DNA of 64,000 nt, taken from contig NC_064433.1 in the NCBI RefSeq assembly GCF_023343835.1, positions 28,024,214-28,088,213 on the forward strand, read 5' to 3'. The stretch comes from Lagopus muta (Eukaryota; Chordata; Aves; Galliformes; Phasianidae). Below the pieces are notes generated by a model. That model saw only the letters and a program-made list of their open reading frames with translations, was not told the origin of the DNA and ran no database searches. Below are positions 13,078 to 27,500 of the stretch, one piece after another; position 1 is the first letter of the stretch; each line of letters opens with the position of its first letter. The translations under genes were made by a program, and so were the position numbers.

Positions 13078-13086
13078 TACAAGAAA

Positions 13087-16000
13087 TATATTAAAAATGG
13101 TTTCTAATGAGGTAATCATGGTCAGTTCATTGCAAAAATAGACTTTTGCATTCTCCATGTGAATATCTATCCAAGAGGAAATATTGTTGGGTTATAAATG
13201 GAGCTGCAAATTGCTGTTAAATGCAGGCAAATTGCTTGTATCTGTGTTGTCCAAGTCACTGCCACCAGCTAATAAATAGTGTTGTTTTAGGTTGTTTATT
13301 ACTACACCTAAGTTATAAACTTAGTCAGTATTTAGTCATTCAATTTCTATTTTAAATAAAAAAAAATTTTTTTCATCTATTCACCATCTATGCAATGAGG
13401 GCTTTCATAGAATCCATCAAAGAGGATTTCTTCACACATACACTGTCTGTGGGACAGCTTCACCTTCCAGTCCAGTAGCTTCCACTTGAGTAGTTAATCT
13501 GCTACTCAAGCACACGGAAAATCTGGCTTGGAATGTGATAGCCAAGGGCAGCTTTGACTGCAGGGACTGCAGTGTGGATCCTGAGTATATAAGGAATGCA
13601 AGTAGCAGAGAACCTCGTATGAAGGTGCAGGGAAGCTAAATCCAGATTGTTTTTGAAGGTGTTGGGTGATATGTTGACAGACAGGAGTCACAAACTAGAG
13701 CAAAGCAGATTCTAGGTAGGTAGAAGGTTGTCAAACACCAAAGGAGATCAAAGGAGAGAAAGTCTGGAACCTCTGTCCGTGGTCCTGAGCAACCTGACTT
13801 TTCTCAGACACACTTTGGGAGTAGGATTGGAACAGGTGAACTTCAGAGGAACTTTCTAACCGAAGTCATTCTAAAATCTCCATCTAAAGGCCATGGAATT
13901 TAAGCAATTGGAGTAAAGCTCGTTAGTGGAATTGTTTGACTGATCCTCTTGGGAGGTTGTTCTTAAGGCAAAAATATTCAGGAGAGTTGGCTGATCTCCA
14001 AGGACAATCTTCAAGGACAATATGTAAGAACAATTCATCCCAGTCTGTAAGAAAATGGGCAGGTAGAGCAGAAGGCCATTTTAGCTAAGCAAGAAAAAAA
14101 AAAAATCCTAATTTTTTAACTGAGATAGGTAATGACTGGACAGATAATTAAAAAAATAGGCAAATGCTGCACACATCTTCACAAAGCAGTAAGAGGATTT
14201 GGAGAACTACCAACAAGTTAATCTAGCTTTATACTTAGGATACTTGGAGAAAAGAGACAAATAAAACAGAGTGATGACAAGACCTGTATGATAGAAACGG
14301 TTTCTGGAGATTTTCTGGGCCTGGCAGAAAAATTCAGAGTGGGGATTAGAAGGAAGATGAGAATATGGTAACAGACAGTCAAATATAAAGACAGGTGAAA
14401 GATTGCAACTAGGTTGTCTTTAAGACAATAATCTAAAGAAACTGTGAGTAAAAGGATCAAAAGAAAACATGAAGCAGAGCAGATTAATTCTTCTGAAGAA
14501 ACTTTAGCTGATTGAGGAAGAGGCCTCCTGAGGAAAAGCAGTTGTCTCTTGGACCATCCTACCAGGGGTGGGCTTTATGAGCATCTCTGAAAGTGCTAAT
14601 GACACAGCATCCACTCTTCAAGTTACCCAACAAGTGTATGAAAGCCTCATAATCAACTGCAGGAAAACATCTGCAAAGATGGCAATAGAATCTGTGGAAA
14701 AGCCCTTCATATTTCCCATTGAACTTGAGTCCCAGATGCAGGCAAAACAACGCTCCACAGCCTTAGTCCAAACATCAGGGCACTGTGATTGTCCCCAGGA
14801 TGTCTGGCAGAACATTTTATAACATGGACTCAAGGAGCTACCAGCTATGGCTGCTGAGCTACTTTCAGCAGTTTTCTCAAGAACTAAATGCAAAAAAATC
14901 CACTGTTTTTGATTTACCCATTGTTACACCATATGCAAAGGTCAGTCATCAAGTTCATTGAGTTGTTTACTTCAAACAAAGCAGAAAACTATTTCATTAT
15001 CTGACCTCATTACAATCACTCTTTGGAGCATTTGCAACAGGTACAGTAGAAAGAATATAAATAAATGGAGAGAGTTCAAAATGATTTTTGATACATTGCT
15101 GACCAAAATAAGAAGTTTCATAAGTTTCCTGAGTATTTCTTATCTAAAGTTACATTCTTCCTTTCATTTCTTCAAAGTGCTAGGAAAAGGAATAGGTTCA
15201 AAATGATAAGGTCTTAACACATAAATCACCAACACCATTAATATTTAATGCTTAAATGAAGTAAAGGTTTAAAATATTTATCACACTTCCTTTGTTCACA
15301 AATGTATCTCAAAGAAACAAGGACAAGGACAAGAAATAATCTGTCACTTGAAAGTCACTTTATCCATACTTCTATGGCTATCTGTAAAAATCTAGTCTAC
15401 TTGTCAGACAATTAGTGCTAAAACCACCAGCTTCTGACTCTCCCTTGTTACAGAAGAAAAAAAGTTCTGTCTAACATATGACCTTTCTTTATCTATTGAA
15501 TATTTACTCTTAACCAAGAAAGAAGATCCTGCTATTCAAACTTGGTGTTTTATCAACTGCAGTGCCAATTCCCAACTTGAGCTTATGTGGACCCTCAAGC
15601 TGTCATGTCTGCTGTTTGCTCACCTGCCTTCCTGTCATTTTGGACATATTTAAGATCTCTTTTCAAAGAAGGTTAATTTTCAAAATCTTCTTCAGCAGAC
15701 ATCTCCAGACACTGAAGATGATAGGCTCTTTCTGAGACCTTCCATCTGTAAGAACCTTTATCTTCCACCTGGCTATATACAAAACTTTTGGGCTAAGGCT
15801 CCTGTGCTGTCTCTGACACAGGGCTGGTACACCCTCACTGACGTGATCATCAATCCACAAAGGCTGGGAAACCATTAGAGGGCAGTGAAATCATGTTCGA
15901 TTGTCCTTTTTTTTTTCTTTGCCATTTATATGCACTATCGTACTGTCTGGAGGGCAGGAAGGATGAAGAGAATACTGTGTACTCCTCCCAGTGCTGCCTT

Positions 16001-18929
16001 TGGCTGTGGTTGGACTCCCATTTGAATCAAAAATTGAATCCAAAATCGAAAACTCAAGGCTCTAAGAGTAGAGCTGTGGCCTATACATTGATTTTGCCAA
16101 AAGCAAGGTACCACAAATTTGTTTCTGGAATAGGTTCAGACAATCCAATAAGAAAAGTAATTCCACAGAGTTGAAAGACAGTTTTCACTTTAATTATCAA
16201 ATCTCTTTCAGGCAATGTGACAATGGCAGTTCAACACCCATGATGTGAGAATGCTTGTAGACCAATACCCACCTCCTGTTTAAATCCATAGTACCAAAAA
16301 AACCCAGAAAGATAAAAAGCATAAATTGCAATCTGTAATAAAATAAAACCATCAATTAAAAAGATGAATATGTTCAAAGTATCCATTAAAAGTTTTCCAT
16401 TACACTGTCAGAAATTTTTAGTATCCCAAAATTTACATCTTATAACTGTAGCTCAGATGCAAAAGTAATGATTAGTCCATGGAGAAACCCAGTCTGGGAG
16501 CCAGGTTCTTTGCTATTTGTATATTGGCGTAACTCAAGTGTGCTTGGGAAATATAATATGCAAATATTATGGTCTTAGAAAATTGACTTGGAAAAATAGA
16601 ATAAATTAGCTTTCTTAAATTCTCCATCAGTGATCTTGCCTCGTTACAAATGCAGAGCTTTGAGCCAAAAAAAGGATTGATGAAGTTTATAATCTATGCA
16701 GCATACTCTGCTGCTGGACAAGTCTCCAAGAAATCTCAACTAATTAAACCTGTTTCAAGCAGGATATTGCATTTCTTCCAGAAGTCCTTTCTAACCTAAA
16801 TTGTTTTATGATTCTATGATAAAATACCTAGACCTTTTTCATTTAAAGTTAATCCTACTGAATGTTAGTATAAATTCCTGATTTTAGATGAACATGTTCC
16901 TCAAAAAGGAACAGCATCAGATGCAATACTTAAACAAGCTTCTAGAAGAAATGATCGCAATGTAGGATTTAACTCTCAGTGAGGTGCCTTTTAAATAAAC
17001 TATCTTCTCTTCTGTAGGTGGTGTTTACTGTGGGAAGAATATAATTTCATTTTATTTATTACACCGTGAAGTACAAGTGTGATAAATCTTGCTGGAATCC
17101 TTACCTTGCATTGCCAGTGTGCCATTTGGTATGATAAATTCCCATCTATAAAGACAAAATTTATACCCTGAAATTTGTTATGTTATTATTCCATGAGAGA
17201 TTTAGTATGCAACGATCTTGTTGCTTGGTTATTACCCACCTGTTCATTTGCATTTAAGTCCAAGAAGTTTTAACCCTTCTCCACATGGATTATGTGGATT
17301 CTTTTCCACATAAAGGAGATTTTAAGTTAATGAGAAGAAAACTACATCTAGTAGAAATATATGTCACAAGTTCAGTTGGATGTAACATAATAAAGGAAAT
17401 AGAAAATTGACACAGACATTGTTGTAGAGGGCTTATAACACTTCATGTTTGCTGAGAACCCATTCATTTGTACTATCATTTCAACAAATAGTGTGAGAGC
17501 TGAGCTGTAACTACCCAGACAGTGATCTCAGAGCATTATTCTGAAATCTGTGGCATGCCCAATCCTTTCCTATTTGGCAGCACATTGGGTCAACTATTCC
17601 CCAAGAGCTTGAGCTGTTTAAATAACATAATTTTTAAGGTAGGACATTCATACCATTATATTGAGATAAATTCAAAATAGAGAGATTCTTCAAATTTACT
17701 GAAACAGAAAACTGAAAGCAAAGCATTTAGAAATAAATCTCTATATACTTTTTCATAAGTTGATTTTTTGAATGAAAACCTGATCATTTTGACATTTCAC
17801 AGTTCTTAAAATTGTTTAGCTGAAGCCTTTTACCTAGTAGGAACCAAATTCTCAGATTTGATTCCCTCAGACAAAACCAACAACCAAAATCTTTGCCCAT
17901 AATCACTTTCCCCTAGCATGTGAGATGAGGAATTTCCAGCAACACTCATAATAGTCTTTATTATCATAGCAACAAACTATTAAAAAAAAATTGGAATATT
18001 TTATGTGTATTTCTCTAGCAATGCTCAAGGAAAGACAAAAGCAATTCTTATCCCAAATCTGAGGCACAACCCAGTATTTGGATATTGGAAGACATCTGCT
18101 CTGGCCTCATGAACTTTTACTCAAGCCTAGATATTTTCCTCAAGCAATTGCATGCAAATACTCAGCTCTGCTGCAGAGCTGGATCACCATTGTTTCTTCT
18201 TCCTTTTTAGAGCTCTCCTCCGCAGTTGCACTGGAATGAATGTCACAACCAATCTACCACATTGTTAACAAAATTAACCTAGTGCATATGCAATCAAATT
18301 AATGGATAAAACTACTTTCCACAGTTCACTTTTTTCAAACAAAGATCAGAAATAAGCTCTCAGTGGATAATTGGATCCTTATTAGTTTGAAGACCTTCTG
18401 TTCATTTAATTGACATTCAATAAAACAAGTATGGCATACTCAATGAAAAAAAGATGATAATATGTTGACATTCTTATTAACACCCAGTTACTTTGATGTA
18501 GGCTGACTGTAGAATATTAACATTAGAGCTCAAGCATCATGAATGGTTCATACTTTTCATAACAGTTCATAATTTTCTGTAGTTCCAATTTAAGAATACT
18601 TTATAATAGAATAAATTTTGTTGCTATAAGGTAAATTTCTCATGAAAATGCCCTTCCAAATGGACATATACCAAAAAATAACAAGATTTACAAGAAAGTT
18701 CATATATGAAGCTAGCTAAAGCTAGGCTAAACTTCTGAGGATGTGCACTCACTTGTATCCTTGTCACCATTTCTCTCTATTTTCTGTATTCACTGTTCTC
18801 TCTTCATTTAAAACATACTTTTAAGTCCCTCACTCCTTTCCTCCAGCTAATTTCTTACTTTTCCCACCTACATCAGCCCTGCTTTTTTCAAATTCATCAA
18901 GATAAACAGAAGTATTTCTAAGAGTGAGA
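13087..18929. other. Intergenic, nothing recognised apart from one old CR1 trace
   Basis: About 5.8 kb of AT-rich sequence with short frames and poly-A runs. A frame at 14568-14822 overlaps antisense frames of similar length and shows no motif. A decayed CR1 trace at about 16700-16822 is listed separately. Confidence 0.5.
16700..16822 (+). mobile_element. Old CR1 3' trace
   Basis: The phrase 'agaagtcctttctaacctaa' followed by 'ttatgattctatgat' matches the CR1 3' UTR and tail in order, but the upstream sequence is too diverged to place the left edge. Confidence 0.5.
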
Positions 18930-19535
18930 ATATAGTATATAAAATCATTTGATATGGAAGGAACTTTAAAGGTCATATTGCCCACCTCTCCTGCAATAAA
19001 GAGGGACATGTACAGCTAGATCAGATTGCTCAGAGCCCTCTCCAGCCTCGTCTTTATGGACAGGATGTGGACCACCTCTCTGTGCAACTTGTTCCAGTGC
19101 CTCACCAACCTTATTGTGAAAAATTAATTCCATATATCCAATCTAAATCTCCCCTATTGTAGTTTGAAACTATTTCCCCTTGTCCTATCACAACAGACTC
19201 AGTTAAAGACTCTGTTCCTTTCCTTCATATAGCTTCTCTTCAAAGGCCTGAAAGGCCACTATCAGGTCTCCTCAGAGCTTTCTCTTCTCCAGACTGAACA
19301 ACCCCAGCTCTTTCAGCCCGTCCTCATAGGGGAGGTGTTTCATCTCTAGAATCATTTTTGTGGCATTCATCTCAACACTTTCCATCAGGTCTATGTCTTT
19401 CCTGTACTGAAGACTCCACATCTGGACAGAGTACTCCAGGCAAGGTCTCACCAGCACAGAATAGAGGGACAGGATCAACTCCCTCATCCTGCTGGCCATG
19501 CTTGTTTTTGATGCAGCCTAGGATATTTTGGCTTA
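18930..19535 (-). mobile_element. CR1 LINE fragment (antisense)
   Basis: It begins with inverted tail-like sequence and 'atggaaggaactttaaagg', then 'cagattgctcagagccctctccagcc', the antisense of the ORF2 end and 3' UTR. A minus-strand frame at 19272-19499 encodes CR1 reverse-transcriptase C-terminal sequence, seen as LILSLYSVLVRPCLEYSVQM and HLPYEDGLKELGLFSLEKRKL. The copy is 5'-truncated and inactive. Confidence 0.85.
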
Positions 19536-19686
19536 ATCTGACTCATATTTAGAATTACACATAATTAAAATCCTTTCTTTGGTAGATAAACTATTCTTTT
19601 AGCAGCTTGCATTTAAAAAGGCTATGTTTCACTGAGATTACATTTATCTTCACCTCCTTCTTTAGCCATGCAATCATGGACATCTA

Positions 19687-20213
19687 TGAGGGCTGCTCTG
19701 AAAGTAATGTCTCCTGTTTTATTCTGTTGGCTCAAGGCAGCAGAGGTAGATGTTGGTAGTATGGTAATAGAGGTTGAAATTTCCTGCCATTATTCCATTA
19801 CATTTTGTTGTAGTATGACAGGTAGCAACAAAGGGGCAGTCTGACAAAATGGCAGCATGTAGGAAAGGTGTGTCACTGAATTTCTCCATATGGAAAAAAA
19901 TGCACTCATTGACATTCACTGAAATGTGATGAACATCTATGGAGAGCAAACAGTGTATGTGAGCACAGTGAAGTGGTGGGTGGTGCGTTTCAGCAGTGAT
20001 GACAGTGACAGTGGGTTACCTGCACTGGTGCGTATTTTGATGAGCACAGCACGCAGGCTCTTGTTCACCACTGGTGAAAATGCATAGTTAATGTATCTGT
20101 ATCTGGTTGAAAAATGCTATTATGTAGCTGTTTCAAATAGTTTTATTGTCTTCTTTGTAGCTGTTGTAATTTTCACAGAAATATATAGGAGGCATTACTT
20201 TCAGATCAAACAA
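19687..20213 (+). mobile_element. Short internally deleted mariner (GalMar/Galluhop type)
   Basis: The left end 'gggctgctctgaaagtaatg' and the right end, whose reverse complement contains 'ctgaaagtaatgcctcct', form the terminal inverted repeats known for the chicken mariner. A TA dinucleotide precedes the left end (19685-19686). The 527-bp body joins 5' untranslated sequence directly to the last part of the transposase region (a 'tgagcacagcacgcaggctcttgttc' stretch), so almost all transposase coding is missing. It is non-autonomous. Compare the longer copy at 43783-45049. Confidence 0.88.
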
Positions 20214-20499
20214 TGTAGAATACACATGGTGTATCACGCTGCATTATGACTTAAACCTTTAAAGCATTATTTGTTCTATGTGTAGCTGATGAATGTAGAG
20301 AGGGATGCACTCTCATTTACCTACTAGCATTAATTATCAGTGCAGTGTTACTCTTTGGGAGACATGTTTTGATACCTCTGATAAGACTGCTGAAAGACAG
20401 AGAGTCTGAAAGCCTTTGTGTTCGAAAGCTGATGTTCACAGTAAAAGTATAACAAACTTAGGAAAATATTCATACTTTCAGTTTACTGAGCAACAAAAA

Positions 20500-21575
20500 T
20501 CATTTCTTCGTTCCTGGAAAGCTGATAGAACAACTTGTTCTGGCTGCTCTGTCCAAACAATTGGAAGAGAAGAAGGTCATCAGGAGTAGTCAACATGGAT
20601 TCACTAAGGATCTATCATGCTTGACCAACCTGGTAGCCTTCTGTGATATCATGACCAGCTGGGTAGATGGGGGGAGAGCACTGGATGTTGCGTACCTAGC
20701 CTTCAGCAAGGCTTTTGAGACCATCTCTTGAAACATCCTTGGTATGAAACTTAGCGGGGAGGACTGGCTGGAACATCAGAAGGCTGTGCTAACATTTAAC
20801 AAGAGCTGGACAGACTGGAGAGGTGGGCAGGGAGGAACCTTATGAGGGTTAACAAGAGCAAGTTTAGAGTTTAACCACATGCAACAGTACAGGTTTGTGG
20901 ATGACCCACTGGAGAGAAATTTTGCAGAGAAGGACAGGTTGGCCATGAGACAACATTATACCCTTGTAGCCAAGAAGGCCAAGGGGATCCTGGGAAGCAT
21001 TAAAAAGAGCATGCACAGCAGGCCTAGGGATGTGATCCTCCCCCTCTACTTTGCCATGGTGAGGTCACATGTAGGCTACACCAGTTTTGGGCTTCCCAGT
21101 TCAAAAAAGACAGGGATCTCCTAGAAGAAGTCCAGCTGAGAGCCACAAAGATGATAAAGGGCCTGGAGCATCTTCCACATGAGGAAAGGCTGAGTTGACT
21201 GGGTCTGTTCAGTCTGGGGAAAAGAAGATTGGGAGGGAGTCTGATTAATGTTTATACATTTCTAGAGTGAGGTGGGGAGCAATTGGATGAGGCCAAGCTC
21301 TTCTCAGTGTTGCATAGCAATAGGCCAAGAAGTACTGGCCTGAAACTTGAACATAGAAAGTTCCATAATAACATGCAGAAGAACTTCTGTACAGTAAAAG
21401 TGATGGAGCACTGAACAGGTTTCCCTGGGAGGTGGTGGAGTCTCCTTCTTTGGAGATGTTCAAGACTCTTCTGGACGCTTACTTACGTGACGTATGGTAG
21501 GGAAGCTGCTTTAGCAGAGGAGTTGGACTCTATGACCTCTTGAGGTCCCTTCCAATCCCTGTGATTCTGTGATTC
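20500..21575 (+). mobile_element. CR1 LINE, reverse transcriptase region to 3' end
   Basis: Translation of about 20560-20730 gives CR1 reverse-transcriptase sequence (SQHGFTK, SCLTNLVAF, ALDVAYLAFSKAFE). A frame at 20879-21124 matches the later part ([25 protein letters not shown]). The copy ends with 'gaggtcccttccaatccctg' and 'tgattctgtgattc'. Segments between the polymerase core and the C-terminus are deleted (around 20750-20800), and stops and frameshifts are present. Confidence 0.88.
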
Positions 21576-24500
21576 ACAGTTTTTATCTGATTATCAGATT
21601 TCATTCTGATAACGTGTTTAGTCTTAAAAAAGAAAGTAAATACTTTATAGAATGAATAGTGCTCATCTATCCATTTATATAGCACTCTGTATAATCATCA
21701 TTAAAGAACTGCTTTAAAGGTCTTTTTTTGTAGCATAGATGACAGTATGACAATGAAGATTACTGGTATATCTAATACTCTCCTCCTATTGGATGAACAA
21801 ATCACTAAAGACCAGAAAACCAGTTATATGGCTGCATAACCCTTAAAGGAGAGTAAGATGTATATCTTATAGCATCTTATAACTCCTTCCTCCATATATC
21901 AGACAGAGTGTGCTGGGGAAGGCTGCCCCTCAGCTCAGCTCATGGGTTTTTCCAAAGCATTACATTACACTGAATCCTCATGTCTTCCTAACACCTAAGA
22001 TTCAGAACCCCAAAGGTGATAGTTTGCTATCACTAAGTATTCATTGGCTTTGAGTGTAGAATTCAGTCTTTACAACTTCATCATAAGAGGATACTTTCAA
22101 ACTTCAGAAAAAAACCCACAAGGCTTGGGGCAAAAGAGTTGCCAGGTTGTTCAAACAACAATCAGTTTTCAAACCACAGACGTAAAAAAAACCTAAATTA
22201 AATCATATAAGCAGCTTAAAATTTGAACTGTGCATATATTAAAGAATGAACAAATTGCAAACTTTCACAGCTACTACACAGCCTGTAGTTGTTCTCAGGA
22301 AAAAAAATTAGCACAAATGCTTCTGCAATTGTGTCACAAATTGGCATCATTCATTTGACCCTCATACCTATATTTTCATCTGCCTGCTACAATCCATTTT
22401 TCCATCACAAATATGTTGCAGAAAGAATGCTTATTAACTAACTGTTCTCTACAGTCTGTGCTTTTGTAAATGTGTTTGTTTGCTATCGAGACAGGCTGCA
22501 AACATGGGACTCAATTACACAGCAACGAAAAACCTGGCACTATGCGAGAGTTGCACTTACATTGCATGGCATGGAAATGGTACTGAGACTGCGTGTGGGA
22601 CATATTAATGTGTTTCCAAATACACTTTTAAATACTAATTAATAATAGCAGAAATATTCCCATTTCTTCACAGATCACAAAGGAAACCACTAGTTTTCAT
22701 ATGAATCCCCTTTTGCTAAATCTCAGCTTAAAACAATGATATGATAAACCTGTTGGGAATGCCCTATGATTCAGCAACAATGATTTTTTTGCTATATTTG
22801 ATTTTTGAAACTTGTACCAAATAGTTTCATCCAAAATAACACCGAACTGGAAGAAGCTTTATAAGAAACTCTTCCAACTTACCCTTCTGTTAAATGCAGA
22901 ATTTGTCAAAAACTGTAAAAAATAAATAATCATTTTCAAACTTTGGTTCAGATTGAGCTACCTGGTTTTGTAGGTTTTCTTTTAAAATAAGGCCAGTTTT
23001 CTGATTTAACATGTCCATCACATCACACACTAAGCATTTTCATATCTTGGTGATCATTCAAATTCTGACTGCCCAGTATGCCTTGGGGAGCACAGTCAGG
23101 TTTAAAAGCTGGTGTCAGTAACGAGCAGTCATCTGAATCATTTACATTACCATTTACACCAGAGGAGTGTGACATTTTGAAATAACTTGAATTAATAAAA
23201 CTAACTTACAAATTTTGGGAGTTCTGAGGCATTGTGTGAAGGTAGAATTTAAAGTAGCAGAGTTTAAAAGCATTTTTTTTTACGTATTTCTATTTTTGCA
23301 TTCTCATTACTACAAGGTAAGCCATCATTTGATAATAATGTAAAGGTGCTAAGGCATTAATTTTTCTGATAAAATGATTATGCTACCCTATTATACTGTT
23401 ACATTTCCTGCTAGTTTCATAGCATATTTATAATAATTTCCATAGTGTCCAGTGTTAATAGAAATCCTGAAATTCCTAGGATAAATAACAATGTTTGCAC
23501 AATTTCTGTCTCTTTCAGATGAGGGAGGTTGATGAACAATTTGAATGCAGTTCAATTCTCAAGTTTTTGTGTGAATCCGCCTCTCTGTCTAAGACACAAA
23601 TACACATATGAGCTTGTAATCGGTTGATTTCTTAACCTGAGGACTGAGGCAACATCTTAGCTCTGGAGATTAGTACAGAAAAAAAGCAGTGTTACAACTT
23701 ATGCATTTTAACATGTAAAGGCACCTATTTTTACATTGATTTTTTTAATTACAGTCTGATGGACTTACGTTAGAAATATACATCCCTATTCAATAGCATT
23801 CAAGGGATAATCCTTTTATGCCTCTATATAATTTATACATAATGCACATAAAATACTGTATTTCTTTTGATCAAAATCTCGTGTTAACTCTTTGTTTTGT
23901 ATCAATAAATTTATCCTTTGAGCCTCGACACAGTTTAAAATTCAGTTGGACTGCCCTCATGTTACATTTATGATATTCCTCTCATCTGCTTTGATTTATA
24001 TAAAAGAATCTTTATTAAAGGAAAATTTGAATCTACTGAATGAATACATAAGTCAGATTTTCAACCTGATTCCTGCATTTCGGGGACTTAAAATGTATTT
24101 TCTATGAAGTCCCGGGGTAATTAAAACAAAATTCAACACTTGTGTCTTAGAGACAGTCTTTACTTAAATTGTGAGTAAAATGAGCTTAACTGCCTCATTC
24201 CCAGCAGAACAAAATCTATCACACAGAAGAAAATCTATCACAGAATCATTAGGGAGCTTCTACTAAAAGTATGAGATAAAGGTGGGATTGTGGCAAAAGT
24301 GTGTCAAAAGAAAAAGGCTGTGACAGTTGAAAAAATACTTTGAGTATATACCAGAGAGGTTTTGTATTGCATTCCTATTACTTATCATTTGTGTGCATTT
24401 AGATTTTCTAAATGCAAAGCACAAGACTGACTTCCTCTACAAATTTTCTGCACTGATGTTTTTGTGCTTAGATGTGCTTTCTTTATGATGTGTTGGCAAA

Positions 24501-27500
24501 ATGAAGACAAAAAGAGCCTCTGTCAGTCACTCCCTGGAAATACTTGGAAATTCATAATCTAACAAATCCAGCATCAGAGATGCACGGCTGTGCCATTTTC
24601 TCCCTCAGTCCCACAGAATGGGGGAGAGGTGAAAAAGTGAAAAAGCACACCTTTGTAGGACATCCCTATGTGCTAAAAAATGGGATCAACTTTCAGTGTG
24701 ATCGTCATTTGCTTTGTTGTATTTGTGCCCAATCACATATGCTTCTGCTGGTGTTTTCAGTGCAGGCATTACCTGAAACTGTGTGTGCACGTCTGCAGGC
24801 AGACAGCCTAGTTAATGACATGTGGTCTATTTTCAGTCATCTATTTTTATCACTGTTGGCAGTCTAAATAAAAATAACATCCTTCAACTACCCAGTGTGT
24901 ACATTAGTGCACATACAGTTTTATTGCATGCTGAGGGGACTTTTATATTACATCTTACTCCTATTTGGTCCCCACAAATCTTCACTGGACAGAAATGTCA
25001 GGGAAGTTGTTCTTGCGGTGCATGCTCTATCTGTGACCTGTAGAAGCAGCCAGGCTGCCCAAAGGCAGCTCCATGTGATTAAGGGGTGTATTAAGCCATG
25101 TATACTGACATTCAGGCACTTCTGGAGATCTAAGTGTTTGACTTTCCATCATCTCATTCCTTTAATACAGTCTCTGTGCATGTGTCATACAACCCAGTAT
25201 TCCTGCTCTGTGGGAATGGAAAAACACATCAAGCCCAGATGCTATGAAGGAGTTTTTAATCTCTTTTTTTTACAGCAAATGCATTAAACGCCAAGATACC
25301 CAGGTGCTGAGAAGAAAATGAAGATTTCTTTCCTGAGGTTTTGCTAACATTTTTTGTGAACAGTTACAGCTGAACATGTGACATCTCAGAACACGAGATT
25401 TCATCAGTCTTGTTCAACAGAGGATTGAGAATATGAATCATATTACCAACAGAGTGGAATTTGTATTGAATGTATCAATAAGCAGTGTTTTCACATCATG
25501 ACTGCTTGCCAGAAGGCTTGCATTCTCAGTGATGAACTACAATTTTTCCCAACAGTAAGTCAAAAGCTGGAGCTACTCAGCATTATACTACTTGAAGCCA
25601 GACATCCATTAACACATTTAGAGACATGGGCACACAATTTCAGCATACTGTGATTGCTACTGTGACTGTATTCTAGTCTCTCTTCAAAGTTAAGGGTATA
25701 GATAGTAACTGAACTCAAGAATAAACCAGGAATACAAGACCAGTAACAATTTGCTTTAATGTATACATGATTAAGTATATAAAAAGCAAATTAATTTTTA
25801 GTGTTTTGTGACAACATTTTTCTTTGGGTCACTTCATGGAATTCATTGGCTAGAATGTTAATTTCAGAACGAAATTAAATATATCTGTTTGTTATCTAAC
25901 TAAATTAGCAACACAAGCAACATCAGAAATAAAAGTGGCATTCGTGATTGAAATCATGCTGTTTATGTTAATTCAGCTCCAGAAGTACTCTCTGTATGTT
26001 ATACTCTGCCAAATTTGTAATTTACTTAGAAGTTAACGTAGGTTATATGTTGATTTTATTTAGATAATAGTGATGATGATGATAACGATGACGATGATAA
26101 CAATGATAAGACAGTGATGATGAAAACAACAACAATAACATCAGACTTTTCTCATAACTTTTTCATTTCTGTTACCACATGAATTCCCTTGACAAGTTGT
26201 TACCGGGGTGTAAAGGAATATATCTTCTCACTAGTTGCATCCAATTGCACAGACATAATTTCCATAGATCTCCAGGGTCAAATGATTTTTCCAAAATTTA
26301 TTTCCCAAACTGTGTTGAAGTGCTTCCTCCACAAGGTTTTACTGATTCCTGATGTTGATGCAAATTCAGATTTGCTGCTGGAATGTACAACTTCAAAAAC
26401 TAATCTTAAGTTTTGGTGACTGTAGTCAAAGGAGCGAAGAAAAATAATTCCCTAATTCTGAAGAACTTTCAGGATGCCAGCCATGATATAAAAAGCATTT
26501 TATAACTACCACATCACATAGATGTGTTTGCACTGCATAACTAGGGCAACATCTGGGTGGACACTTTGGTTAGAGTTTCAGCAGCTCCAAAGTACATTAT
26601 GGACAGGACAATAACATAGGTTAATTAAGTTGGTTACTATTATTTAATGTTAGAAGGCATCTGTTTTGGTCTGTCTGCTGGCAATAAAAGGAATCAGAAG
26701 GCTATGGGTATGACTTTCTTAGTTTCACTCAAAACCCATTGTTTTTTTGTTCCTGTGAAAATGCAAATGAATATAGATTTTACAGAGGGATTGTACAGAT
26801 ACCCAGAATTTGCTTTCTTAGTGAGATGACCCCCAAAAATTCCTCACATGGCAATAGCAGGAGACTTCTATAAGCCCAGGAATAAGACACAGCTGTTATA
26901 CTTTTATTTCAGAGAGGTCAAGTGTGGACAACGTGGGGCACCTTCACAAGAGATGAGGGTGGGCAAAGTTCATTCATAGCACCGTGGATCATGAGGCTCT
27001 GCTTAGCACTTTAAGGGCAGAGAGGAGTCTGTTGGACAGGGGAGGTGGGTTTTAGGATGGCAGCATCAGTTTTGATGTGAGATCAGAAATTATATGAGGT
27101 TTTACTTTCAATTTTCTTAAAAGTTCGTCTTCAGTTCAGTTCTATACAGATTGGCCAGTACAGTAGTAAATAAATGACTCATGATCACCTTACTGCCACA
27201 CAATACCCATTTGAAGTTCTTTTCATTTGCAATACTGTTTTGTCCCATATGTAAATCATCAAGTTTATAATTATGCATGCTTCCTGTCCATGGCCCAGAC
27301 TATGCATGGCCAAATCCCCAACTTAGGAAGGCAACAAAAAAATGGCTTTGTCTTTTTTTTTTTTTTGCTAAGTAATCGAAACCAAACTGCATGTTACTTT
27401 AAGAACTGAACAACTGGATCACCTTCCTTTGCCTTTGTCTGAACATGATATCCTTAGCCAAGAACTGCGAACTTCTGCATGCTCTTGAGAATACTTCTGT

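Noticed and set aside
14568-14893. Overlapping frames on both strands (84 and 91 codons)
   Set aside because: Mirror frames with no motif, most likely chance.
24544-25287. Three overlapping plus-strand frames of 73-130 codons
   Set aside because: They have no protein similarity I can recognise, and they overlap each other in different frames with no splice context.
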